From NCBI GenBank assembly GCA_900542495.1, contig UQNW01000039.1, positions 1 through 19,252 on the forward strand: a stretch of DNA of 19,252 nt. Direction: 5' to 3'. Shown here in pieces: positions 12,483 to 19,252 of this stretch (within the stretch, counting starts at the first letter, position 1; each line of letters starts with the position of its first letter). A program made the position numbers and the translations under genes. The notes under the pieces were generated by a model, which saw nothing but the letters and a program-made list of their open reading frames with translations, did not search any database and was not told where the DNA came from. Source of the stretch: an uncultured Roseburia sp. (GTDB taxonomy: Bacteria; Bacillota; Clostridia; Lachnospirales; Lachnospiraceae).

Positions 12483-14891
12483 GTGTCAAAGAAACAGGGC
12501 GAAGTAATTGTCGAAACCGGTATGGACAATTCAAAGTTCGTAAAAGGTGTAAACGAATTAAAGAACATCGTTGAGCGACTGACCAATTCGTTAGGTAAAT
12601 CAAGTAATAAAATAAAACAGTCTTTTTCACAGGGATTCTCCAGTGGAGATACAAAGCAGGCGGCAGCAGGATTTGAAAATCTTACACAGAAAGTAAGTTT
12701 ATATAAAACACAGCTTGAGCATTTACAAAATAATAAAGGACTTGGATTTGGAAATGCAGAGTATGATCAGACTTATCAAAAGCTTTTACTTGCAGAAAGA
12801 GAACTTGCAAACTATAAGAGAAATCTGGAAAGCTCTGCCACAGCGGAACAAAAGCAAATTGGTATATTACCGTCATTAGCAAATGGTTTTCGGATGCTGG
12901 GAGATTCTGCGGCAGCAGTACCCGGAAGACTTTTAAATATTGCAAAGAGTGCGCCGTCTGCAATGCTTCGGGGCGTAGCAAAGGCGGGGACAGGTGCAGC
13001 GAAAGCGGTTGGACAACTTGCGCTGAGAATGACAGGACTGCCGGGCTTATTTAAGAATCTGAAAAACCGATCCAGTGGACTTGGCAGCAGTATTTTTAAA
13101 CTTGGGAATATGTTTAAACTTCTTGTTGCCAGAATGGGGATGCAGGCTGTAATCAATGGGGTGAAGCAGGGATTTCAGAGCCTTGCACAATATTCTTCCA
13201 GTGCGAATGCTGACATATCTGCACTGATGTCTGCATTAACACAGCTTAAAAATAGTCTTGCATCCGCATTTGCTCCATTGTTGTCGGTGGTAAGCCCGAT
13301 ATTGACAAGTTTTATCAACCAATTATCGGCTGCAATTTCCAAAGTTGGACAGTTTATAGCAGCGATTACCGGAAAGAGTACATTTACACAGGCAACAGCC
13401 GTTCAACAGAACTATGCAAAGTCATTAAACAATACAGCGAACGCGGCAAAAAAGGCAGCAAATTCGCTGTATTCGTTCGATGAACTAAATGTAATTGATA
13501 ATAAAGATTCAGATTCTGGAAGCGGCTCTGGTGGAACTGTATCACCATCAGAAATGTTTGAGGAAGTTCCGATTGAGAGTGATGTGCAGTCTTTTGCGGA
13601 CAGGTTAAAAGCAGCATTTGAGGCTGGAGATTTCTATGGTTTAGGTGCGATAATCGGGCAGAAACTGAATGAAGCACTGGAAAGTATTGAATGGACCGGC
13701 ATTCAGGAAAAAGCCAGAAATGTTGCAAATAATATTGCAACCCTTATAAACGGATTTTTAGAGACAGTAGACTGGAACCTCGTTGGTTCTACGATAGCAA
13801 ATGGACTGAATACGATTGTTTATTTTCTGGAAGAATTTGTTACTACGCTTCATTGGGAATCAGTAGGAACGGCGATTTATCAGACCTTAAACGGTTTTAT
13901 TGCGACAGTGGACTGGGGTGCTATTGGGAATACAATTGGCACAGGCCTTAAGGGAATCCTTACGATCATCTACACAACGTTGGAAGGACTTGATTGGAAA
14001 TCGTTGGCGGATGGTGTGTATACATTTCTTACAAATGTTGACTGGAGTGGTATCTCATCTGCACTTTTCGAATCAATAGGTTCGCTGATAGGTGGTATTA
14101 TTGCATTTCTGATCGAACTTATCACTGATTTCGGAACAGATTTATATGATGCCTATTTTAGTAATGGAGAGGACGGCATTCAGGGATTTTTAGATGGAAT
14201 GTGGGCATTGCTGCAGGATATCGGCACATGGATATATGATCATATGATAAATCCACTTATTACAGGAGTTAAGAATGCTCTTGGTATCCATTCGCCGTCA
14301 ACAGTATTCCGGGACATAGGTATTTATCTGATGCAGGGATTTCAGAATGGAATTAAATCACTTGTTACACCGGTTTTAAATACATTCTCGAATTTGAAAA
14401 CCAAAATTCTGGATATATTCAATAAATTGAAAACAAGTGTATTCGGTGTGATTAATGGTCTGCTTTCAGGAATAGAAACCATGTGCAATGGTGTTGTATC
14501 AGGTGTTAATAAATGTATAGCAGCACTGAATGGGCTGAGTTTTACGATACCAGAATGGGTACCGGTATTCGGTGGAAAATCATGGAGTATGAGTATCCCG
14601 ACGCTGAGAGAGGTTAAGCTGCCTCGACTTGCAACCGGAACTGTTGTGCCAAAGCAGGCAGGTGAATTTGCCGCAATTCTTGGTGACAACAATCGGGAGA
14701 CGGAAGTTGTCTCACCATTATCAACAATTCGTCAGGCACTTAGGGAGGAACTTGATTCTTCAGAAAGAGATGTGAATGTATATATTGTTGCTGAAGGAGA
14801 TGAAGCAGGATTTATGAGATATATTAAATATTCATATGATAAAGAATCACAGCGTGTAGGTACAGATTTTACAAAGGTGGAGCCGGCATGA
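12483..14891 (+). CDS. tail tape measure protein
   Basis: This 802-residue protein starts at GTG 12483, with AAGGTGG at 12469-12475. The N-terminal 130 residues are polar and largely coiled coil. A hydrophobic segment (about 215-300, LASAFAPLLSVVSPILTSFI) follows. Residues 404-521 contain a repeat with Trp at the start of each unit (EWTGIQ, DWNLVG, HWESVG, DWGAIG, DWKSLA, DWSGIS), spaced 27 residues with shorter 20- and 16-residue units. The C-terminus has the usual IHSPSTVFRDIGIYLMQGF and LGDNNRETEVVSPLSTI motifs. The length sets tail length, very roughly 120 nm if each residue spans 0.15 nm. It acts with the chaperones and may assist DNA entry. Confidence 0.93.
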   Translation: MSKKQGEVIVETGMDNSKFVKGVNELKNIVERLTNSLGKSSNKIKQSFSQGFSSGDTKQAAAGFENLTQKVSLYKTQLEHLQNNKGLGFGNAEYDQTYQKLLLAERELANYKRNLESSATAEQKQIGILPSLANGFRMLGDSAAAVPGRLLNIAKSAPSAMLRGVAKAGTGAAKAVGQLALRMTGLPGLFKNLKNRSSGLGSSIFKLGNMFKLLVARMGMQAVINGVKQGFQSLAQYSSSANADISALMSALTQLKNSLASAFAPLLSVVSPILTSFINQLSAAISKVGQFIAAITGKSTFTQATAVQQNYAKSLNNTANAAKKAANSLYSFDELNVIDNKDSDSGSGSGGTVSPSEMFEEVPIESDVQSFADRLKAAFEAGDFYGLGAIIGQKLNEALESIEWTGIQEKARNVANNIATLINGFLETVDWNLVGSTIANGLNTIVYFLEEFVTTLHWESVGTAIYQTLNGFIATVDWGAIGNTIGTGLKGILTIIYTTLEGLDWKSLADGVYTFLTNVDWSGISSALFESIGSLIGGIIAFLIELITDFGTDLYDAYFSNGEDGIQGFLDGMWALLQDIGTWIYDHMINPLITGVKNALGIHSPSTVFRDIGIYLMQGFQNGIKSLVTPVLNTFSNLKTKILDIFNKLKTSVFGVINGLLSGIETMCNGVVSGVNKCIAALNGLSFTIPEWVPVFGGKSWSMSIPTLREVKLPRLATGTVVPKQAGEFAAILGDNNRETEVVSPLSTIRQALREELDSSERDVNVYIVAEGDEAGFMRYIKYSYDKESQRVGTDFTKVEPA

Positions 14892-15292
14892 TAAAGATAG
14901 ATGGAAAACAGTATGATGTACCAATAACAGAATTGGGACTGGATGTAGAATTTCAGTATAAGTTTGCAGAGAGAAATGAAAAATATGAATTGAATTATGA
15001 ACTTGGCGCAGTGTTTTACAACCAGTCTATAACATTTGCTACTACGGACACAACGAATAAAGACTTTGTTGCACTGGTGCAACTTTTAAGTACGAAGAGC
15101 AGTATTGATGATGGTACCGGTCATGAAGTAGAAATAAGGACACCTATGGGGAAAATGGTATTTCTTATGTATCCAAACAAACTTTCAATGAAGATGAAGA
15201 ATACAATTAATAAAGACACAAATGAAGAATATACGAAGTGGGGCGGGTTCACAGTGAAGTTTATAGCGATTAAACCAGCAGAAAGATGGTAA
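14888..15292 (+). CDS. tail protein after the tape measure, distal-tail-associated
   Basis: This 134-residue protein overlaps the tape measure stop as ATGA. Beta-rich, it opens with MIKIDGKQYDVPITELGL and ends WGGFTVKFIAIKPAERW, the pattern of small proteins in the same position in Clostridia phages. It is shorter than a full distal tail protein of about 250 residues, so it may form the ring joining the tube to the tip. No enzyme motif is visible. A 16-base palindrome-like stretch at 15068-15083 within the gene nearly matches the operator-like site upstream of P2. Its last codons overlap the next gene's start. Confidence 0.7.
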   Translation: MIKIDGKQYDVPITELGLDVEFQYKFAERNEKYELNYELGAVFYNQSITFATTDTTNKDFVALVQLLSTKSSIDDGTGHEVEIRTPMGKMVFLMYPNKLSMKMKNTINKDTNEEYTKWGGFTVKFIAIKPAERW

Positions 15293-17034
15293 GTATGAAA
15301 AAAATGCAAAGAACAAGCTGTAGCGCACATATGAAATTTATCGATGTAACAGCATTATCAGATGCAAGCGTGGCTACAGATGATAACCAGTCCATTGGAA
15401 ATCTTGAATCTTTGGAAGTTGAGACAGATCAGGCGGATTATGGAACATTTGAATTAAACCAATTTGTGTTGGATGGAAATAAGAATGTTATGCCGGATTT
15501 TCCGGGCGACATTGTATTTTGGAGTGTTGAACAGTCGGGAGAGGACTGCTTATTTCAGAAAAATCCTAGACTTACGATTACTTTTAGTGCACAGCATTCA
15601 TCGGCCGGAATTACGTTGTATTTTGCGGATGAATATCCTGCGGAGTTGACAATTACCTGGTATACATTATCTGGAAGTAAGTTGGATCAAAAAACATTTT
15701 ATCCCGATAATTTGGTATATGCATGTGTTCATCAAGTCGCAAATTATGGAAAAGTTGTAATTGAATTTGTCAGGACAAGGTTGCCAAAGAGATATATAAA
15801 ACTACGATATATTTTATATGGACGCTACATTGAATGGACTGGCGATGTGATCAAGACTGCCAAGATACATGAGGAGATCAACGAGATCAGTACTACATTA
15901 TCCATTAACACAGCAAGCATATCAATATTGGATGCTAAAAACGATTTTGATATCAGTAATGAAAATGGATCTTGGAGGTCTGTACAGAAAACACAGGAAG
16001 TAACCTTTACGGAGAACAAAGATGGTGTAGATATTCCGGTAGGAACTTTTTTCATTGATACATCGGATTTTAAAAATAATACAGCAAGTTTCAAATTGAA
16101 CGACAGAATTGGTCTGATGGATAATTATACGTTTTATAATGGGAAAATGTACACGAATGTACTGGCAGGAAAATTATTAGAAGAAATATTTGCGTGTGCA
16201 GCAGTAACAAAATTCATCATCGATGAAGAGGTATACAATACAAAATTAAATGGTTATTTGGCTGTACAGTCATGCAGAGCAGCCATTCAGATGATATGTT
16301 TCGCGTGTGCGGCAGTTGCGGATGATAGCAGGAGTGATGTTATTCGGGTTTTTAAACCAGATTGCTATGTCAGTTCAACAATTGATACAGAAAGAAAATT
16401 CAATAATAAATCAAATGTAAAATTGGATGAGTATGTATCAGGGGTTTCTATTGAATGTGGAAAATATGATTTAGAAACCGAAGAGTCAGACATTTTTAAG
16501 GATAATCTTCCAAAGGGAAAATCAAAAATAACATTTTCAGAACCATGTAATCCAGAATCATTGAAATTATCAAACGGAGCTTTTATAGAAAAGCATACAA
16601 ATTGTGTGGTTGTTCAAATGGAGACAGCTGGTGCATGCGTGATCACAGGAAAAAGATATAAAAAAACTACATTTTCATATACGAAAAATGTGGATCATAT
16701 TGAAGCAGGGGAATCCGAAAATATCAAGAAAATAGGGACGATCACACTGTACAACATGGAATACTTAGATACTGTCGCTGAAAAGTTACTATCATATTAT
16801 GCATTAAGAAAAATTCTCAGTATGAAATATATTTTGAATACAGAGAGTGTGAGTAATTGGGTAAATGTGGTAGACAAGAATAGTAATATTGCAACTACGC
16901 TGATTGAACAGCAGGATATAGACCTGACAGGAGGATTTATTGCAACGGCAACGTGCAGGGGATATTCAGTAGTTGTTACGGAAAATTACTTTGCCGGAAC
17001 TGAATTATATACGGGAGGAGATGTGATGATCTAA
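15286..17034 (+). CDS. tail tip / baseplate hub protein
   Basis: This is a protein of up to 582 residues. ATG 15286 overlaps the previous stop; ATG 15295, better spaced from AAAGATGG, is an alternative, and neither ribosome site is strong. The first 180 residues are beta-rich and look like a carbohydrate-binding-type sandwich. The middle (VPVGTFFIDTSDFKNNTASF, then KLNDRIGLMDNYTF) is typical of tail hub or tail-associated proteins of Firmicutes siphoviruses, which form the trimeric tip that closes the tube. No peptidase motif is evident, so a wall-degrading activity is not supported. The stop overlaps the next gene as TAATG. Confidence 0.8.
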   Translation: MVSMKKMQRTSCSAHMKFIDVTALSDASVATDDNQSIGNLESLEVETDQADYGTFELNQFVLDGNKNVMPDFPGDIVFWSVEQSGEDCLFQKNPRLTITFSAQHSSAGITLYFADEYPAELTITWYTLSGSKLDQKTFYPDNLVYACVHQVANYGKVVIEFVRTRLPKRYIKLRYILYGRYIEWTGDVIKTAKIHEEINEISTTLSINTASISILDAKNDFDISNENGSWRSVQKTQEVTFTENKDGVDIPVGTFFIDTSDFKNNTASFKLNDRIGLMDNYTFYNGKMYTNVLAGKLLEEIFACAAVTKFIIDEEVYNTKLNGYLAVQSCRAAIQMICFACAAVADDSRSDVIRVFKPDCYVSSTIDTERKFNNKSNVKLDEYVSGVSIECGKYDLETEESDIFKDNLPKGKSKITFSEPCNPESLKLSNGAFIEKHTNCVVVQMETAGACVITGKRYKKTTFSYTKNVDHIEAGESENIKKIGTITLYNMEYLDTVAEKLLSYYALRKILSMKYILNTESVSNWVNVVDKNSNIATTLIEQQDIDLTGGFIATATCRGYSVVVTENYFAGTELYTGGDVMI

Positions 17035-17210
17035 TGGAAATGAGACCAATTATATATAGCGCAAAATTATCCAGTCAGAAAGTCACAACGAAAACCAAAG
17101 TTACAATAACGGTTGTGGCAGATGATGTAGAGACGTATTACACAGAAACAAAATATACCAGATCCAGCAATCATGAACTTGTAGCTGGACAGGAGATAGG
17201 AGTGATTTAA
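17034..17210 (+). CDS. small unknown tail-region protein
   Basis: This is a 58-residue protein whose start and stop both overlap neighbours by TAATG, so all three genes must be translated together. It is rich in Thr, Val and Tyr with alternating hydrophobic residues (KVTITVVADDVETYYTETKY), suggesting a small beta-sheet domain. I do not recognise the family. Position between the hub and the Ig-like protein suggests a small structural subunit or linker of the tail tip. It has no membrane helix or Cys motif. Confidence 0.75.
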   Translation: MEMRPIIYSAKLSSQKVTTKTKVTITVVADDVETYYTETKYTRSSNHELVAGQEIGVI

Positions 17211-18121
17211 TGGCAATTGTAAAAGTAAGGGTACAGGTTGATGGAGTGTGGACGAATCTCACATTGAGCAATGGAAAATGGGTTGGAACGATCACAGCCC
17301 CTGCAACCACATCATACAATCTGGCCAACAAGTATTATCCGATTAAAATTGAGATCACCAATGATGCAGGAACTGTAGTGACGAAAGATGCTACAGATGC
17401 CACTCTGGGAGAAGCATTGAGACTGATCGTAAAAGAAACGATGAAGCCTGCGATCACGCTGGTATCTCCATCAAAAGGCGCATATGTGACAAATAATAAG
17501 CAGCCGATCACCTTTAAGGTCGTGGATGAAGCTGGAGGCTCTGGTGTAAACCTGTCCACCGTCAAAATAAAAGTAGACGGTACTACATACACAACTTCAA
17601 GCACAGGAATGGTAAGCAAAGGGATTACAAATGGTTATCAATTTGTGTTTACACCGCAGACAGCTCTTAAGGATGGAAACCACACTATCACGATCAATGC
17701 GTCAGATAATGACGGCAATGCGGCAACGACAGTTTCTTCGACATTTACGATTGATACAGTTCCGCCAACACTTACGATTTCATCACCAGCAGCAGGGCTC
17801 ATCACAAATAAATCTGCGCTTACAGTAACCGGTAAAACGAATGATGCAACTTCAAGTCCGATAACATTGACTATGACATTAAACGGCACGAGCCTAGGAT
17901 CAGTAGCGGTAGAAACTGATGGAAGCTTTTCAAAAGCGGTTACTCTTGCAGAGGGAACGAACAGTATTGTGGTTACGGCTAAAGACGGAGCCGGACAGAC
18001 TACCAGCATTACATTGAGTGTAAAGCTTGATACTACGGTTCCTGTGCTAAAAGGCATTACACTTGCACCAAATCCGGTAAGCACAAGTGCAAGTGTAGCA
18101 ATCACGGTTGAAGTAAGCTGA
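17210..18121 (+). CDS. Ig-like domain tail protein
   Basis: This is a 303-residue, Thr/Ser/Val-rich protein. After an 80-residue N-terminal domain there are repeated bacterial Ig-like modules: one at about 81-183 (PAITLVSPSKGAYVTNNKQP through the linker FTIDTVPP), a second at about 184-274 ending VKLDTTVP, then a short third start, PVLKGITLAPNPVSTSASVA. The strand pattern and the DTxxP linkers are those of invasin/intimin-type folds on phage tails. These domains usually decorate the tail or fibre and bind cell-surface sugars weakly. Coupling at both ends (TAATG, then TGATG) puts it in one translation unit with the tip and the following baseplate-like gene. Confidence 0.82.
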   Translation: MAIVKVRVQVDGVWTNLTLSNGKWVGTITAPATTSYNLANKYYPIKIEITNDAGTVVTKDATDATLGEALRLIVKETMKPAITLVSPSKGAYVTNNKQPITFKVVDEAGGSGVNLSTVKIKVDGTTYTTSSTGMVSKGITNGYQFVFTPQTALKDGNHTITINASDNDGNAATTVSSTFTIDTVPPTLTISSPAAGLITNKSALTVTGKTNDATSSPITLTMTLNGTSLGSVAVETDGSFSKAVTLAEGTNSIVVTAKDGAGQTTSITLSVKLDTTVPVLKGITLAPNPVSTSASVAITVEVS

Positions 18122-18798
18122 TGGCTTCGGGAACGATCAGCTTCGAACTGTCAACAGACATCACTTACGTTGCCGGAACTGTAAATGGTGTTGAAACAGT
18201 TTTCATTCAGGACGAGGCGTATCCGGTCAAGTGGCGTGCAGCGGTAGATGTGGCAGAGGACAGTTTATATCATATATACCTTGAGATGTATGATGAGGCA
18301 GGGAATAAGAGTACCTACGAGAATACGATCGAGTATATTCTGCCGTGGTTTATTTATGATCGTACACAAGAGGATGTAGACCGGGTACAGGAACTTCGGA
18401 ATATAGGATGGGAGAATATGACAGACAGTGAAAAAACGGAATGGCAGCAGGGGATGAAAGGCGCATTCAACTTATCAGATGTCAGGCGTAATGAAAACAA
18501 CTGCTATGTTATTGCACAATTGCTGAACATTTCTCTGGTCACTTGTAAGGATAATCTCCCAACATATCCGGATAAAACATATTTTGACAGTCTTTTAAAG
18601 AACGTCACAGCATTGCGGAATGCCGGTTATCGGTATGTAGAGACACCGGAAGTTCCACAGCAGCCGATTAACACATACCAGAAAATTAATGATATTGAGA
18701 AAATATTACATGACATTTATGAAGTTTATAATTCAAACTTTGTCCATTACGTAGGCGAAGAAATCTATGCTGGACAGAGCATTGGATTACTTTTATAA
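18121..18798 (+). CDS. tail/baseplate protein with an N-terminal Ig-like region
   Basis: This 225-residue protein starts by TGATG overlap with no strong ribosome site, so it depends on coupling. Residues 1-75 look like strands of an Ig-like or fibronectin fold (YHIYLEMYDEAGNKSTYENT) that could continue the third Ig start of the preceding protein. Residues about 78-140 (DRTQEDVDRVQELRNIGWEN, then MTDSEKTEWQQGMKGAFNLS) are a motif common in Clostridia phage tail proteins, followed by a helical C-terminus. A structural role in the tail tip is likely. No catalytic residues are evident. Confidence 0.75.
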   Translation: MASGTISFELSTDITYVAGTVNGVETVFIQDEAYPVKWRAAVDVAEDSLYHIYLEMYDEAGNKSTYENTIEYILPWFIYDRTQEDVDRVQELRNIGWENMTDSEKTEWQQGMKGAFNLSDVRRNENNCYVIAQLLNISLVTCKDNLPTYPDKTYFDSLLKNVTALRNAGYRYVETPEVPQQPINTYQKINDIEKILHDIYEVYNSNFVHYVGEEIYAGQSIGLLL

Positions 18799-18816
18799 GA
18801 AAGAGAGGATTTTATC

Positions 18817-19252
18817 ATGGCATTTAGTTTGAAAACATGGGTGAATCGTATTTCCGAGTACCCAAACAGAAGAAAATTAACACATGAGGACGGCAGCACG
18901 GAACTTGTGACCGTAGCGAGAGCAGAGGGACAGATCTCAGCAGAGGGAAATGCATTTTCTGCGGAAGAGATGAATGATCTGGAGAACAGGATTAAGGGTG
19001 GATTTGATGAGGTTAACCAGAGTTTAACTAACATAAATAAATCTAAGAAAACATATCTCAAATTAGTCCTGCCAAACGTTGCGGCAGATGCAAAAACCGT
19101 CTGCGATTATATAAATAAAAATTATCTACTGGGACAATTATCTCCTGCAACTACAGTTGATTTTGATGTAGTTGCCTCAAACGCAGATTGGTTTACGGGT
19201 ACTTTGTCCACGGATTCGACTGCATTAGTAGCCGGAAGGACTGTTTGGGGGA
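18817..19252 (+). CDS. N-terminal part of a tail fibre or appendage protein (partial)
   Basis: The frame starts at ATG 18817 with AGAGAGGA at 18802-18809 and stays open to the end of the window (145 codons). The start MAFSLKTWVNRISEYPNRRK and the following acidic stretch through AEGNAFSAEEMNDLENRIK are typical of the attachment end of fibre and upper-baseplate proteins in Firmicutes phages. The rest, mixed Thr/Asp/Val strands, would be the shaft or receptor-binding part beyond the window. It is probably the host-recognition protein, but its distal domain cannot be seen. Confidence 0.8.
   Translation, partial: MAFSLKTWVNRISEYPNRRKLTHEDGSTELVTVARAEGQISAEGNAFSAEEMNDLENRIKGGFDEVNQSLTNINKSKKTYLKLVLPNVAADAKTVCDYINKNYLLGQLSPATTVDFDVVASNADWFTGTLSTDSTALVAGRTVWG

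Noticed and set aside
1..19252. CRISPR array, insertion sequence or transposase
   Set aside because: No regularly spaced repeats, terminal inverted repeats with target duplication, or transposase motifs were seen.

Overview
The window looks like part of a prophage or temperate siphovirus from a low-to-mid-GC gut Clostridium relative; a Lachnospiraceae host is my best guess. This rests on AT-rich codon use, strong GGAGG-type ribosome sites and the style of the capsid, tape-measure and Cys-rich KTR genes, not on any search. Every supported gene is on the + strand. Many junctions overlap as ATGA, TAATG or TGATG, as in a translationally coupled late operon.

Layout. Positions 1-660 are very AT-rich: the end of an unknown ORF and two 90-residue membrane proteins, probably accessory. 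Positions 722-1921 follow a terminator-like hairpin and hold a DUF4417-like gene, a 38-residue peptide with an NLQF-GGRG motif, and a small His-rich GGRGASSG protein. Positions 1910-2118 form the most unusual part, an apparently self-contained non-coding RNA gene: an extended -10 promoter, two tandem 70-nt tRNA-like folds with normal-looking D- and T-arms but miniature anticodon arms, then an intrinsic terminator. Positions 2134-2244 hold an 18-bp perfect palindrome, a near-consensus promoter (TTGACT-17-TATAAT) and, just downstream of the start point, a strong intrinsic terminator. This resembles a late promoter that needs antitermination.

Positions 2272-7070 cover packaging and portal: a small unknown protein, a terminase with small and large subunits fused, a portal, a minor head protein and a zinc-ribbon-like KTR protein. 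Positions 7214-10836 hold the scaffold, a P22-like major capsid protein and the neck and tail-completion proteins. Positions 10833-14891 hold the major tail protein, the tail assembly chaperones with a GGGAAAA -1 frameshift site, and the tape measure. Positions 14888-19252 hold the tail tip, Ig-like tail proteins and the start of a fibre or baseplate protein. Lysis, integrase and replication genes are not in the window.

The genes build one particle: terminase fills the P22-like head through the portal, neck proteins close it, and a flexible tail assembles on the tape measure with a host-binding tip. Two more terminator-like hairpins lie inside the operon, so full late expression probably needs antitermination or tolerated readthrough. 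No homology searches or folding programs were run; all calls come from reading the sequence and recalling protein families.
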